In this document: in pieces, positions 6,121-12,108 of the stretch
Position numbering within the stretch: position 1 is the first letter of the stretch
How the letters are laid out: every line of letters starts with the position of its first letter
DNA from: Fluviibacter sp964387485
Lineage (GTDB): Bacteria > Pseudomonadota > Gammaproteobacteria > Burkholderiales > Rhodocyclaceae
DNA length: 12,108 nt
Assembly (NCBI GenBank): GCA_964387485.1
Contig: CAYLWV010000049.1
Location: forward strand, 1 to 12,108
Direction: 5' to 3'
The notes under the pieces: model-generated
Database searches by the model: none
Seen by the model: the letters and a program-made list of their open reading frames with translations, nothing else
What the model was told of the DNA's origin: nothing
Position numbers and translations under genes: made by a program

Positions 6121-6705
6121 CTATTCCGTCGTTGGCGAGGGCTTTTTATCGTTAATTTCGCCCTGAACTTTGCCATTTATGCGTTTGAAGAAGCTCAGTT
6201 TGTCCGGGAAGTGCTGCGTTACCCAGGCGACGACGGTGTATTTGATGAGTTTGCCGGCAAATAGGGCCAAAAACGCTTCAAAAATTCGGTCGTCGACAAT
6301 GCCAATGAAAATCAGCAGGGGCATTTGCGGCAGTGGTGACGCACCCACCCCGAAAATAGCCCAGACGCCATAATCACCAATCCAGCGGGAGGCTTCTTCC
6401 CAGGTTTGCGGGCTAATCAGATTCGGGAAAAGATGGTGGATTTCGTTATAGCCGAGCAGGTGGGATACGCCGACAACCACGGCGCCGGCTAATGCGCTGC
6501 CGAAGGAGCAGGCCGCACTCAGCATCAGCCAGCGCCGCGGGGCCATCAGTACAGCCGTGACAATCACGGCGGTCACCGGATAGGCCGCACTGATCGTGCC
6601 GCCAAAGGAGAGCAGGGCGCTCAGGCCGAGTAGATGGTTGCCTCGGTTGGCTCGCGCCATCCAGACCTGTAGCTTGCTCTCCAACTTGTCGAGCCGTTTA
6701 CCCAT
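6121..6705 (-). CDS. yqaA: YqaA-like small VTT/DedA-superfamily membrane protein
   Basis: Inner-membrane protein of 194 aa resembling the YqaA branch of the VTT (DedA/SNARE-associated) superfamily. After a charged N-terminus (about 1-20) there are helices at about 24-56 and 60-85, then a loop (PNLISPQTWEEA), a re-entrant-like segment GVGASPLPQMPLLIFIG (119-135) and a last helix containing GKLIKY (151-156), where the family has its basic motif. The tail after about 170 is polar. DedA relatives move lipid carriers or support envelope and proton-motive-force balance; the substrate for YqaA is unknown. Its ATG overlaps the gloA stop by one base (TAATG), so translation is coupled. As third gene after lpxO and gloA it may share an envelope-related role, which is inference. 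Confidence 0.75.
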   Translation of the reverse strand: MGKRLDKLESKLQVWMARANRGNHLLGLSALLSFGGTISAAYPVTAVIVTAVLMAPRRWLMLSAACSFGSALAGAVVVGVSHLLGYNEIHHLFPNLISPQTWEEASRWIGDYGVWAIFGVGASPLPQMPLLIFIGIVDDRIFEAFLALFAGKLIKYTVVAWVTQHFPDKLSFFKRINGKVQGEINDKKPSPTTE

Positions 6706-7100
6706 TAGTCGACACGGCTCTTGCGCTGAATCAACTCGATTTTGTACCCATCGGGATCGTCCACAAAAGCAATGACGGTATTGCCGTGCTTCATGGGTCC
6801 CGCCTCACGTACTACTTTGCCGCCGGCCACGCGGATCTTCGTGCAGGCGGCATAGGCGTCTTCTACCTCAAGCGCAATGTGACCATAGGCGTTGCCCAAT
6901 TCGTAGTGGTCAACGCCCCAGTTGTAGGTTAGTTCAATCACCGCCTGTTCCGACTCCGGGCCGTAGCCGACAAAAGCCAGTGTGAACTTGCCTTCCGGAT
7001 AATCGTTACGACGCAACAGGGTCATGCCCAGCACGCGGGTATAGAAATCCAGCGACTTGTCGAGGTCACCGACGCGCAGCATGGTGTGTAGTAAACGCAT
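6705..7100 (-). CDS. gloA: Glyoxalase I (lactoylglutathione lyase)
   Basis: Cytosolic metalloenzyme converting the glutathione-methylglyoxal hemithioacetal to S-lactoylglutathione. The 131-aa product from the ATG at 7100 has the usual length (about 135 in E. coli). All four metal ligands sit at the canonical positions: H5, E56, H74 and E122. Other landmarks are RVGDLDKSLDFYTRVLGM (9-26) and FVDDPDGYKIELI (112-124). The absence of the insertions found in Zn-type enzymes fits the Ni-dependent bacterial class. The same frame is open upstream to 7334, but that part overlaps lpxO and reads as Arg-rich out-of-frame sequence, so 7100 is the start. It begins 11 bases after the lpxO stop and overlaps yqaA by one base, indicating one transcript. 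Confidence 0.95.
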   Translation of the reverse strand: MRLLHTMLRVGDLDKSLDFYTRVLGMTLLRRNDYPEGKFTLAFVGYGPESEQAVIELTYNWGVDHYELGNAYGHIALEVEDAYAACTKIRVAGGKVVREAGPMKHGNTVIAFVDDPDGYKIELIQRKSRVD

Positions 7101-7111
7101 ACGGGGTCCGG

Positions 7112-8011
7112 TCACGCGAACAGAATCAGAGCGAGAATGCCGCCCAGAATGACCCATTTGCCGGCGTAGTAGGCCGTGCGGTTGCGCGACTTCAGTCCCT
7201 TGGCCCAGACGCGGCCCTTGTACACTACGCCAAAGATCTTGTTCAGTACGCCGGTCTTGTCGCCTTCGGCATTGGGCGAAGCGGCGGCACCCACCACGTA
7301 ACGGCCGAACCAGCGATTGAAGGCTTGGATCCACGATCCGGCCAATGGGCGTTCAACATCGCAGAAGAAAATCAGGCGATCTTTATCCGTGTCGTTTTCA
7401 GCATAATGGATAAAGGTTTCGTCAAAGAACACGCTCTTGCCGTCGCGCCAGCTGTAACGTTCGCCGTCGACCTCGATGAAGCAACGGTCATCATTGGGTG
7501 TTGACAGGCCCAGGTGATAGCGGATCGAGCCGGCATACGGGTCGCGGTGGCGCACCAGGCGGGCGCCTGGCGGCAGGTGCGTAAACATGGCGGCCTTGAC
7601 GTTAGGTACCTGCTTGAGCAGGCCGCAGGTCACCGGGCACAGTTCTTCGGCCGACGGGTGGGCCGTGTCATACCACTTCAGGTAGAAGCGCTTCCAGCCG
7701 GTGCGGAAGAACGAGTTGAAACCCACATCGTTATAGGTGTCCGAGGCTTTGATCTGGCCCAGTTCGGCCAGCTTCAGACCTTCTTCACGAATCTTTTCCC
7801 AGTTGTCGTCAAAAATCTTCATTTCCGGGAAGTTGCTGGCGTCCAGATAAGGCACGTTGGGTACCGTTGATGCGCCGTAGAGCAGCACATTCACCGGCGC
7901 CAGAAAGGTGGAGTGGTCGGTGATCTGGCGGAACGGGCGCAGACGCACCTTGCCACGGAAGTGCACGAACATGGTCGACAGCACGAAAATCCAGATAATG
8001 GTCCACTTCAC
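7112..8011 (-). CDS. lpxO: LpxO-like lipid A Fe(II)/2-oxoglutarate dioxygenase
   Basis: Inner-membrane-anchored aspartyl/asparaginyl beta-hydroxylase-type enzyme; LpxO adds a 2-hydroxyl to a secondary acyl chain of lipid A, using Fe(II), O2 and 2-oxoglutarate on the cytoplasmic side. The product is 299 aa, close to the roughly 300 of characterised LpxO. There is an N-terminal helix at about 3-17 and a C-terminal helix at about 284-299. The metal triad is visible as H155-R-D157 and H202, and R212 (DRLIFFCDVERP) is the likely 2-oxoglutarate ligand. The start is GTG (8009-8011), supported by AAAGAGGAA at 8018-8026, so initiation uses a rarer codon with a strong ribosome site. It is first in the lpxO-gloA-yqaA block and divergent from yoaA. 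A different lipid or peptide substrate is possible. Confidence 0.85.
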   Translation of the reverse strand: MKWTIIWIFVLSTMFVHFRGKVRLRPFRQITDHSTFLAPVNVLLYGASTVPNVPYLDASNFPEMKIFDDNWEKIREEGLKLAELGQIKASDTYNDVGFNSFFRTGWKRFYLKWYDTAHPSAEELCPVTCGLLKQVPNVKAAMFTHLPPGARLVRHRDPYAGSIRYHLGLSTPNDDRCFIEVDGERYSWRDGKSVFFDETFIHYAENDTDKDRLIFFCDVERPLAGSWIQAFNRWFGRYVVGAAASPNAEGDKTGVLNKIFGVVYKGRVWAKGLKSRNRTAYYAGKWVILGGILALILFA

Positions 8012-8097
8012 AGGCGGTTCCTCTTTATGAATCTTAAGTCATTGACGCAAAGCACCATTATCACCGCCCATGCCCACTCCTGGCAAATCAGGTGGTT

Positions 8098-8120
8098 GCC
8101 GCCATAGACGTGTGGGCGGC
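8098..8120. promoter_or_regulatory. Inverted repeat in the lpxO/yoaA divergent gap
   Basis: GCCGCC (8098-8103), 11 bases, then GGCGGC (8115-8120). A further CCGCCCA at 8064-8070 is complementary to 8113-8119, so two pairings compete for the same right arm. The right arm ends just before the predicted extended -10 of yoaA, where a bound protein could affect transcription. It could also be chance in GC-rich DNA. Confidence 0.25.
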
Positions 8121-8129
8121 TGGTAGAAT
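8121..8129 (+). promoter_or_regulatory. Extended -10 promoter of yoaA, probably leaderless
   Basis: TG-G-TAGAAT is a consensus extended -10 (TGnTAnnnT). The hexamer ends at 8129, six bases before the yoaA ATG at 8136, so RNA would start at or next to the ATG. No Shine-Dalgarno sequence precedes this ATG, which fits a leaderless transcript. There is no good -35 at normal spacing, as is common for extended -10 promoters. Confidence 0.5.
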
Positions 8130-8135
8130 AACCAA

Positions 8136-10169
8136 ATGATCCTGGCCGACCAAGTTGCAGACGTTTTTAAGCCCGAAGGGCCGCTGGCCCGCCAGGTGCC
8201 CACCTTCCGGCCGCGTGCGCAGCAGACGGAAATGGCTGCCCGTATCGCTGAAGCCATCACGACAGAGTCTGCCTGCCTGGTTGAAGCCGGCACCGGGACC
8301 GGTAAAACCTACGCCTATCTGGTGCCCGCCATGCTTTCGGGCGGTAAGGTCGTGCTTTCGACCGGTACCAAAACTTTGCAGGACCAGCTTTTCGAGCGAG
8401 ATATTCCCATGGTGCGCGAGGCGCTCGGGGCGCCGATCCGGGTAGCCTTGCTCAAAGGGCGCAGTAACTATGTCTGCCTGCACCATCTGGAGCGGGCACA
8501 CAGCGAGGGTCGTTTCCTGCAGAAGGAAGACGCACGCCATATCCAGCATATTCTGCGATTTTCCAAAATGACCAAACGGGGTGACAAGGCGGAATGTGCC
8601 GATGTACCCGAGTCGGCCTCGGTCTGGCACATGGCGACTTCAACCAAGGATAACTGCCTGGGTAGCGAGTGTGCCCGTTATGAAGAATGCTTTGTCGTCA
8701 AAGCCCGGCGCGAGGCGCTGGAAGCCGATCTGGTTGTCGTTAACCATCACCTGTTCTTCGCTGATGTGGCTCTGAAGGAAGAGGGCATGGCCGAGTTGTT
8801 GCCCAACTGCAATACGGTGATTTTCGACGAGGCGCATCAGTTACCGGAAACCGCCGGCATCTTTTTCGGTCAGCGTTTTTCCACCACTCAGGTCCTGGAC
8901 CTGGCGCAGGACGTGCGCATGTCGGCACTGGCCGAAGCGCGCGACTGTCTGGATCTGCCGGTGCAGAGCGCCGCCCTCGACAAAGCCGCTCGTGATTTCC
9001 GCCTAACGCTGGGCAATGATACCGTGCGCCAGCCAGCGACCAACATGGTGCGTCATGCCGAGTTTCTGAAAGGTCTCGATGCGCTGGCCGAACGTCTGGC
9101 GCTCATGAGCCAGTTGTTACAGACCCAGGCTGGTCGCTCGCCCGATCTGGAGCGCGCCTGGCAACGTTGCGTTGCGCTGGAACAGGATCTGGCCCGCTGG
9201 AAACGTGGCGCCCTGGGTGGGGGCTCGCAGAGTGATGCCAGATCGGTTGCTGTCGAAGCGCCACTGGATGAAGCCGTGGACGATGCAACCTCATCGACGG
9301 ATTACGTCTATTGGGTAGAAACCCTGGGGCATGGGCTACATTTGCATGCCACGCCCCTATCGGTGGCCGAACCCTTTACCAAACTCATGGCGAGTAGTCC
9401 GCGGAGCTGGATCTTCACGTCGGCCACGCTGGCCGTGCAGGGTGATTTTGCACATTATCAGGAGGCCATGGGCCTGCACGATATTGTGTCCTACTGCTGG
9501 GATAGCCCCTTTGATTACGGGCAACAGGCGATGCTCTGTTGCCCGACTGACCTACCCGACCCCAACAGCGCCGATTACACGGACCGACTAGTCGACAAAG
9601 TATTGCCGCTGATCCAGGCGGCCGAAGGTCGGACGTTCTTTCTCTGCACCTCACTGCGCGCCATGCAGAAGGTGCGCAGTCAGCTGGAAACCCGCCTGGC
9701 GTTTCATCAGCCGGAAATCAGCATTCTCTGTCAGGGCGATGCCGCTAAAAACGAACTGCTGCGCCGTTTCCGCGAATCGGGCAATGCGGTACTGGTAGGG
9801 TCCCAAAGTTTCTGGGAAGGGGTGGATGTGCCCGGTGATGCCCTATCGCTGGTCATTATCGACAAGCTGCCCTTTGCCGCGCCGGATGATCCGGTGCTGT
9901 CGGCCCGCATCGACGCCCTCAACCGTCAGGGTAAAAACGCCTTCATGCACTACCAGTTGCCGCATGCGGTTATTAATGTGAAGCAGGGCGCGGGTCGTCT
10001 GATCCGCAGTGAACGGGATCAAGGCGTGCTGGTGATTGGCGACCCGCGTCTTGTGACCAAAGCCTATGGTAAAAAGGTCTGGCGCAGCCTGCCGCCGATG
10101 GCGCGAACGCGGGATATTGCCGAAGCGGAAACATTTCTGATTCACTCACTTAAAGATCATGTTGCCTGA
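8136..10169 (+). CDS. yoaA: YoaA-like iron-sulfur DNA helicase (XPD/DinG family)
   Basis: ATP-dependent 5'-3' superfamily 2 helicase acting in DNA repair; E. coli YoaA works with the polymerase III chi subunit (HolC) at stalled forks. In 677 aa the motifs run in order: Walker A AGTGTGKT (51-58), four iron-sulfur cysteines C114, C174, C179 and C185, the following VNHHLFFAD (202-210), Walker B DEAH (231-234), motif V SQSFWEGVDVPG (556-567) and motif VI QGAGRLIR (617-624). The spaced cysteine set identifies the 4Fe-4S arm. YoaA fits better than DinG from the KPEGPLA N-terminus and length. The start at 8136 keeps the full N-terminus and sits just after an extended -10. I see no LexA box upstream. 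The stop overlaps the next gene by 11 bases. Confidence 0.9.
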   Translation: MILADQVADVFKPEGPLARQVPTFRPRAQQTEMAARIAEAITTESACLVEAGTGTGKTYAYLVPAMLSGGKVVLSTGTKTLQDQLFERDIPMVREALGAPIRVALLKGRSNYVCLHHLERAHSEGRFLQKEDARHIQHILRFSKMTKRGDKAECADVPESASVWHMATSTKDNCLGSECARYEECFVVKARREALEADLVVVNHHLFFADVALKEEGMAELLPNCNTVIFDEAHQLPETAGIFFGQRFSTTQVLDLAQDVRMSALAEARDCLDLPVQSAALDKAARDFRLTLGNDTVRQPATNMVRHAEFLKGLDALAERLALMSQLLQTQAGRSPDLERAWQRCVALEQDLARWKRGALGGGSQSDARSVAVEAPLDEAVDDATSSTDYVYWVETLGHGLHLHATPLSVAEPFTKLMASSPRSWIFTSATLAVQGDFAHYQEAMGLHDIVSYCWDSPFDYGQQAMLCCPTDLPDPNSADYTDRLVDKVLPLIQAAEGRTFFLCTSLRAMQKVRSQLETRLAFHQPEISILCQGDAAKNELLRRFRESGNAVLVGSQSFWEGVDVPGDALSLVIIDKLPFAAPDDPVLSARIDALNRQGKNAFMHYQLPHAVINVKQGAGRLIRSERDQGVLVIGDPRLVTKAYGKKVWRSLPPMARTRDIAEAETFLIHSLKDHVA

Positions 10170-11358
10170 TCGTTCATTACTGGAAGCCACACTTGGCAGT
10201 GGTGCGCTTGCCGAACGCCCCCATCTCTTCTCTGATCGTATCGTTGAAATACCCGCGACGGAGTTGTCTGAACTGGCTGGCTTTGTTCAAGCGGTCAGTG
10301 CACTGGTGGCATTACCGTCCTATCAGGACGCGATTGCTGAACGGCAAGGCATAACCGTTGCGTTGCAACCACCCGGCGTTTGCCTGGGCTTTGATTTTCA
10401 CCGGACACCGGATGGTCCCAAACTCATCGAAATCAACACGAATGCCGGTGGTGCCCTGCTGGTGACACTGCTCAACCGTGCCTGGGGCTTGCATGACACG
10501 GCCGATGTCGCAGAAACACACTTGCTGCAGATGTTCCGGCAGGAATGGGCGCTGTGGCAGGGCGTGGATGGTGGCAAGGCAAGGCCATTGACCCGTATTG
10601 CCATCGTCGACGAATCCCCCGAGCTGCAATATCTGTATCCGGAGTTTGTGCGCTGGCAACGCCTTTTTGAGTCGGCTGGTATCCACACCTGCATCTGTGC
10701 CCCGGAGGCCTTGGACTGTGATGTGCAGGGTCGACTTAGCCATCACGGCCAGCCGATTGATCTACTTTACAACCGGTTGACCGACTTCAGTCTGTCTGCT
10801 CCCGCGCTCACTCAGATCGCCCGAGCCTGGCAGCACCAGGTCACGGGGGCCAAGACGGGGTCGTTGATCACCCCGCATCCGGCGGCTCATGCCCTGTGGG
10901 CAGATAAACGGAATCTGGATCTGCTGTCCGATCCACAGCAACTGATGGCCTTAGGCCTGGATGCTGCAACGGTCGATGTGATTACTGCCTGTGTGCCGCG
11001 AACGGTGCTGGTGGATGCCGCCCAGAGTGAACACTTCTGGACGACCCGTAAAACACGATTTTTCAAACCCCAGGCCGGTTTTGGGTCACGCGCCACCTAT
11101 CGGGGTGACAAACTGACCAAACGAGTCTTTGACGAGATTTTGCAGGGTGGCTATGTTGCGCAGGACTTTGTGCCGCCACCGGAGTTGGCTGTGGTTGACG
11201 TGGCAACCGGTGAAGCGGCAACCCTCAAATACGATCTGCGAGTCTATGCCTATGCCGGTCAGATTCAGTTGCTGGCGGCACGCCTCTATCAGGGGCAAAC
11301 TACCAACTTCCGGACGCCGGCAGGCGGCTTCGCTCCGGTCTGCGTGACGGATGACTGA
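10159..11358 (+). CDS. Uncharacterised ATP-grasp protein, circularly permuted, GspS-like motif order
   Basis: Not a gene I can name. The 399-residue soluble protein shows ATP-grasp hallmarks in permuted order: a metal-binding motif D79...E91-I-N93 within GFDFHRTPDGPKLIEIN near the N-terminus, then the lysine and glycine loop FFKPQAGFGSRATYRG (301-316) and a hinge-like YVAQDFVPPPE (332-342), then KYDLRVYAY (357-365) and TTNFRTPAGGFAPV (381-394). The D-to-E spacing of 12 and E-to-N spacing of 2 are those I recall for the Mg ligands of glutathionylspermidine synthetase (D318, E330, N332). This suggests an enzyme joining a carboxylate to an amine through an acyl-phosphate, but the substrate is unknown. 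The ATG overlaps the yoaA end by 11 bases with only a weak ribosome site, so its translation probably depends on yoaA. Confidence 0.72.
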   Translation: MLPDRSLLEATLGSGALAERPHLFSDRIVEIPATELSELAGFVQAVSALVALPSYQDAIAERQGITVALQPPGVCLGFDFHRTPDGPKLIEINTNAGGALLVTLLNRAWGLHDTADVAETHLLQMFRQEWALWQGVDGGKARPLTRIAIVDESPELQYLYPEFVRWQRLFESAGIHTCICAPEALDCDVQGRLSHHGQPIDLLYNRLTDFSLSAPALTQIARAWQHQVTGAKTGSLITPHPAAHALWADKRNLDLLSDPQQLMALGLDAATVDVITACVPRTVLVDAAQSEHFWTTRKTRFFKPQAGFGSRATYRGDKLTKRVFDEILQGGYVAQDFVPPPELAVVDVATGEAATLKYDLRVYAYAGQIQLLAARLYQGQTTNFRTPAGGFAPVCVTDD

Positions 11359-11365
11359 GGCGCTC

Positions 11366-11385
11366 CCCAGGCCTGGTGCCTGAGG
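11366..11385. terminator. Hairpin between convergent genes
   Basis: CAGGC-CTGGT-GCCTG (11368-11382), with two further C/G pairs outside one mismatch, lies in the 27-base gap between the ATP-grasp and lipoprotein stops. An overlapping 10-base perfect palindrome, CCAGGCCTGG, is at 11367-11376. A loosely T-rich stretch follows on the plus strand. It may end transcription from both sides, weakly. Confidence 0.35.
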
Positions 11386-12075
11386 TTATGGTTTCTTCTG
11401 GGCCGCCGGCACCCGGCTGTTATATTCCGGCGCCTTGGCGGCATCCGCAATCAAACGGCTTTCCAGTTCGGTCAGTACCAGGGCCAGTGCCTGTTGCTGG
11501 CCATCCACCAGCGCCTGCGGTGATTTATCCTTCAACACAACCCGTTTGGTAATGCGTGGGGATGAGAACAGGTAATTGCTGGCGGTGAAGCTGGAGCTGG
11601 CATAGAACTGAATGCTGACCACCGCCTCCGGCTGTCCACGATAGTCGCCATAGAACTCGTCGATGACGCCCTGTAACTGGTACAGGGGAAAGAAGACGGT
11701 GGACTGCTCGACAACCTGGCTAAAGCCATTCGATTTGGCTAGCCAGTCGCGCGTGGCGTTGCCCACCATGTCGCGCGGATAGACCAGATATACGTTGTAG
11801 TAGTCCTTCTCATACCGGTTATCCGAAAGACGGTAGACCAGCGATTTGCCGTCAAAGGGCGCATTCGCCGAGAAGTTGCCCATCTTCAAAATTAGGGCGA
11901 CCGGTGTGGATCGGGCCTCACCGGTGCGTTCCGGCGCGACCAGCCAGCTCGTCTGATCGGCATTGGGGCGGGAGAGTGAGCAGCCGGATAGCAGCGCGGC
12001 GATCAGTGATAAGGTGCTCAGGGTTATCGCGGTAGCAGGGCGGTGCTTGGCGGGCATGACGTTCATGGAAGGCAT
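11386..12075 (-). CDS. PqiC/ABC_trans_aux-like outer-membrane lipoprotein
   Basis: Lipoprotein of 229 aa, probably the auxiliary lipoprotein of an MCE-type lipid transport system (family PF03886, as in PqiC). The signal peptide ends in lipobox LLSG-C32, with Ser at +2, predicting outer-membrane sorting facing the periplasm. Mature regions resemble the family: an early strand PVALILKMGNFSA, then LVYRLSDNRYEKDYYNVYLVYPRD, a middle segment GFSQVVEQS, strand VVSIQFYAS, and a terminal helix ALALVLTELESRLI. The last about 15 residues are a loose charged tail. The start at 12075 is supported by AAAAGGA at 12084-12090, eight bases upstream. An MCE/permease/ATPase set would be expected immediately upstream, beyond the window; the 33 bases that remain do not settle this. 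Confidence is good for lipoprotein, moderate for family. Confidence 0.68.
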   Translation of the reverse strand: MPSMNVMPAKHRPATAITLSTLSLIAALLSGCSLSRPNADQTSWLVAPERTGEARSTPVALILKMGNFSANAPFDGKSLVYRLSDNRYEKDYYNVYLVYPRDMVGNATRDWLAKSNGFSQVVEQSTVFFPLYQLQGVIDEFYGDYRGQPEAVVSIQFYASSSFTASNYLFSSPRITKRVVLKDKSPQALVDGQQQALALVLTELESRLIADAAKAPEYNSRVPAAQKKP

Positions 12076-12108
12076 GACTTATATCCTTTTAGCCTGATGT
12101 TTAGGGCG

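Noticed and set aside
7101..7334. Upstream extension of gloA by 78 codons
   Set aside because: This part overlaps lpxO in another frame and is an Arg-rich shadow. Metal ligands at 5, 56, 74 and 122 fit only the start at 7100.
8075..8092. LexA-like box upstream of yoaA (CTGGCAAATCAG)
   Set aside because: The CTG and CAG half-sites are only 6 bases apart rather than 10, and the centre does not match the SOS consensus.
8088..8630. 180-codon minus-strand open frame over the start of yoaA
   Set aside because: It covers the helicase Walker A and iron-sulfur regions, and its own translation resembles no family.
1..12108. tRNA or rRNA genes, CRISPR arrays, insertion sequences or attachment sites
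   Set aside because: I saw no cloverleaf sequence, regularly spaced repeats, transposase or integrase reading frame, or flanking direct repeats.

Overview
The window looks like core chromosome of a sulfur-metabolising, moderately GC-rich gammaproteobacterium. The evidence is a tetrathionate-type two-component system beside a TsdA-like dihaem cytochrome, together with an LpxO-type lipid A hydroxylase, a YoaA-type helicase, GloA, and a PiT/DUF47 phosphate pair. A chemolithotroph such as a Halothiobacillus relative would fit, but that placement is inference. I see no insertion sequences, tRNA or rRNA genes, CRISPR arrays or phage genes. Coding density is high, and the longest gene-free stretch is about 130 bases.

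Layout. (1) Bases 1-3309 hold a sulfur-compound module: the 3' part of a TtrS-like sensor kinase, a TtrR/FixJ-like response regulator overlapping it, and, convergent with only 7 bases between stop codons, a thiosulfate dehydrogenase/tetrathionate reductase (tsdA-like). The region upstream of tsdA carries a perfect 12-bp inverted repeat and a second palindrome inside the likely promoter. (2) Bases 3442-5099 (minus) encode a DUF47/PhoU-like protein followed by a PiT phosphate transporter, as an operon. (3) Bases 5183-5752 (plus) encode a small lipoprotein with an OB-fold-like C-terminus, separated from the convergent ydcH-like gene by two hairpins. (4) Bases 6121-8011 (minus) hold lpxO, gloA and a YqaA/VTT membrane protein, tightly packed and probably co-transcribed. 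(5) Bases 8136-11358 (plus) hold a yoaA-like iron-sulfur helicase and an overlapping, unnamed ATP-grasp protein with the circularly permuted motif order of glutathionylspermidine synthetase. (6) Bases 11386-12075 (minus) encode a PqiC/ABC_trans_aux-like lipoprotein whose partner genes probably lie beyond the right edge.

How the genes work together. The first module can be read as a sensor relay: the periplasmic domain senses tetrathionate or a related compound, TtrR is phosphorylated, and tsdA transcription changes. The remaining genes are housekeeping or envelope functions. The most unusual items are the uncharacterised ATP-grasp enzyme translationally linked to the helicase, the probable leaderless promoter of the helicase, the strong hairpin at the ttrS/ttrR junction, and the palindromes upstream of tsdA.
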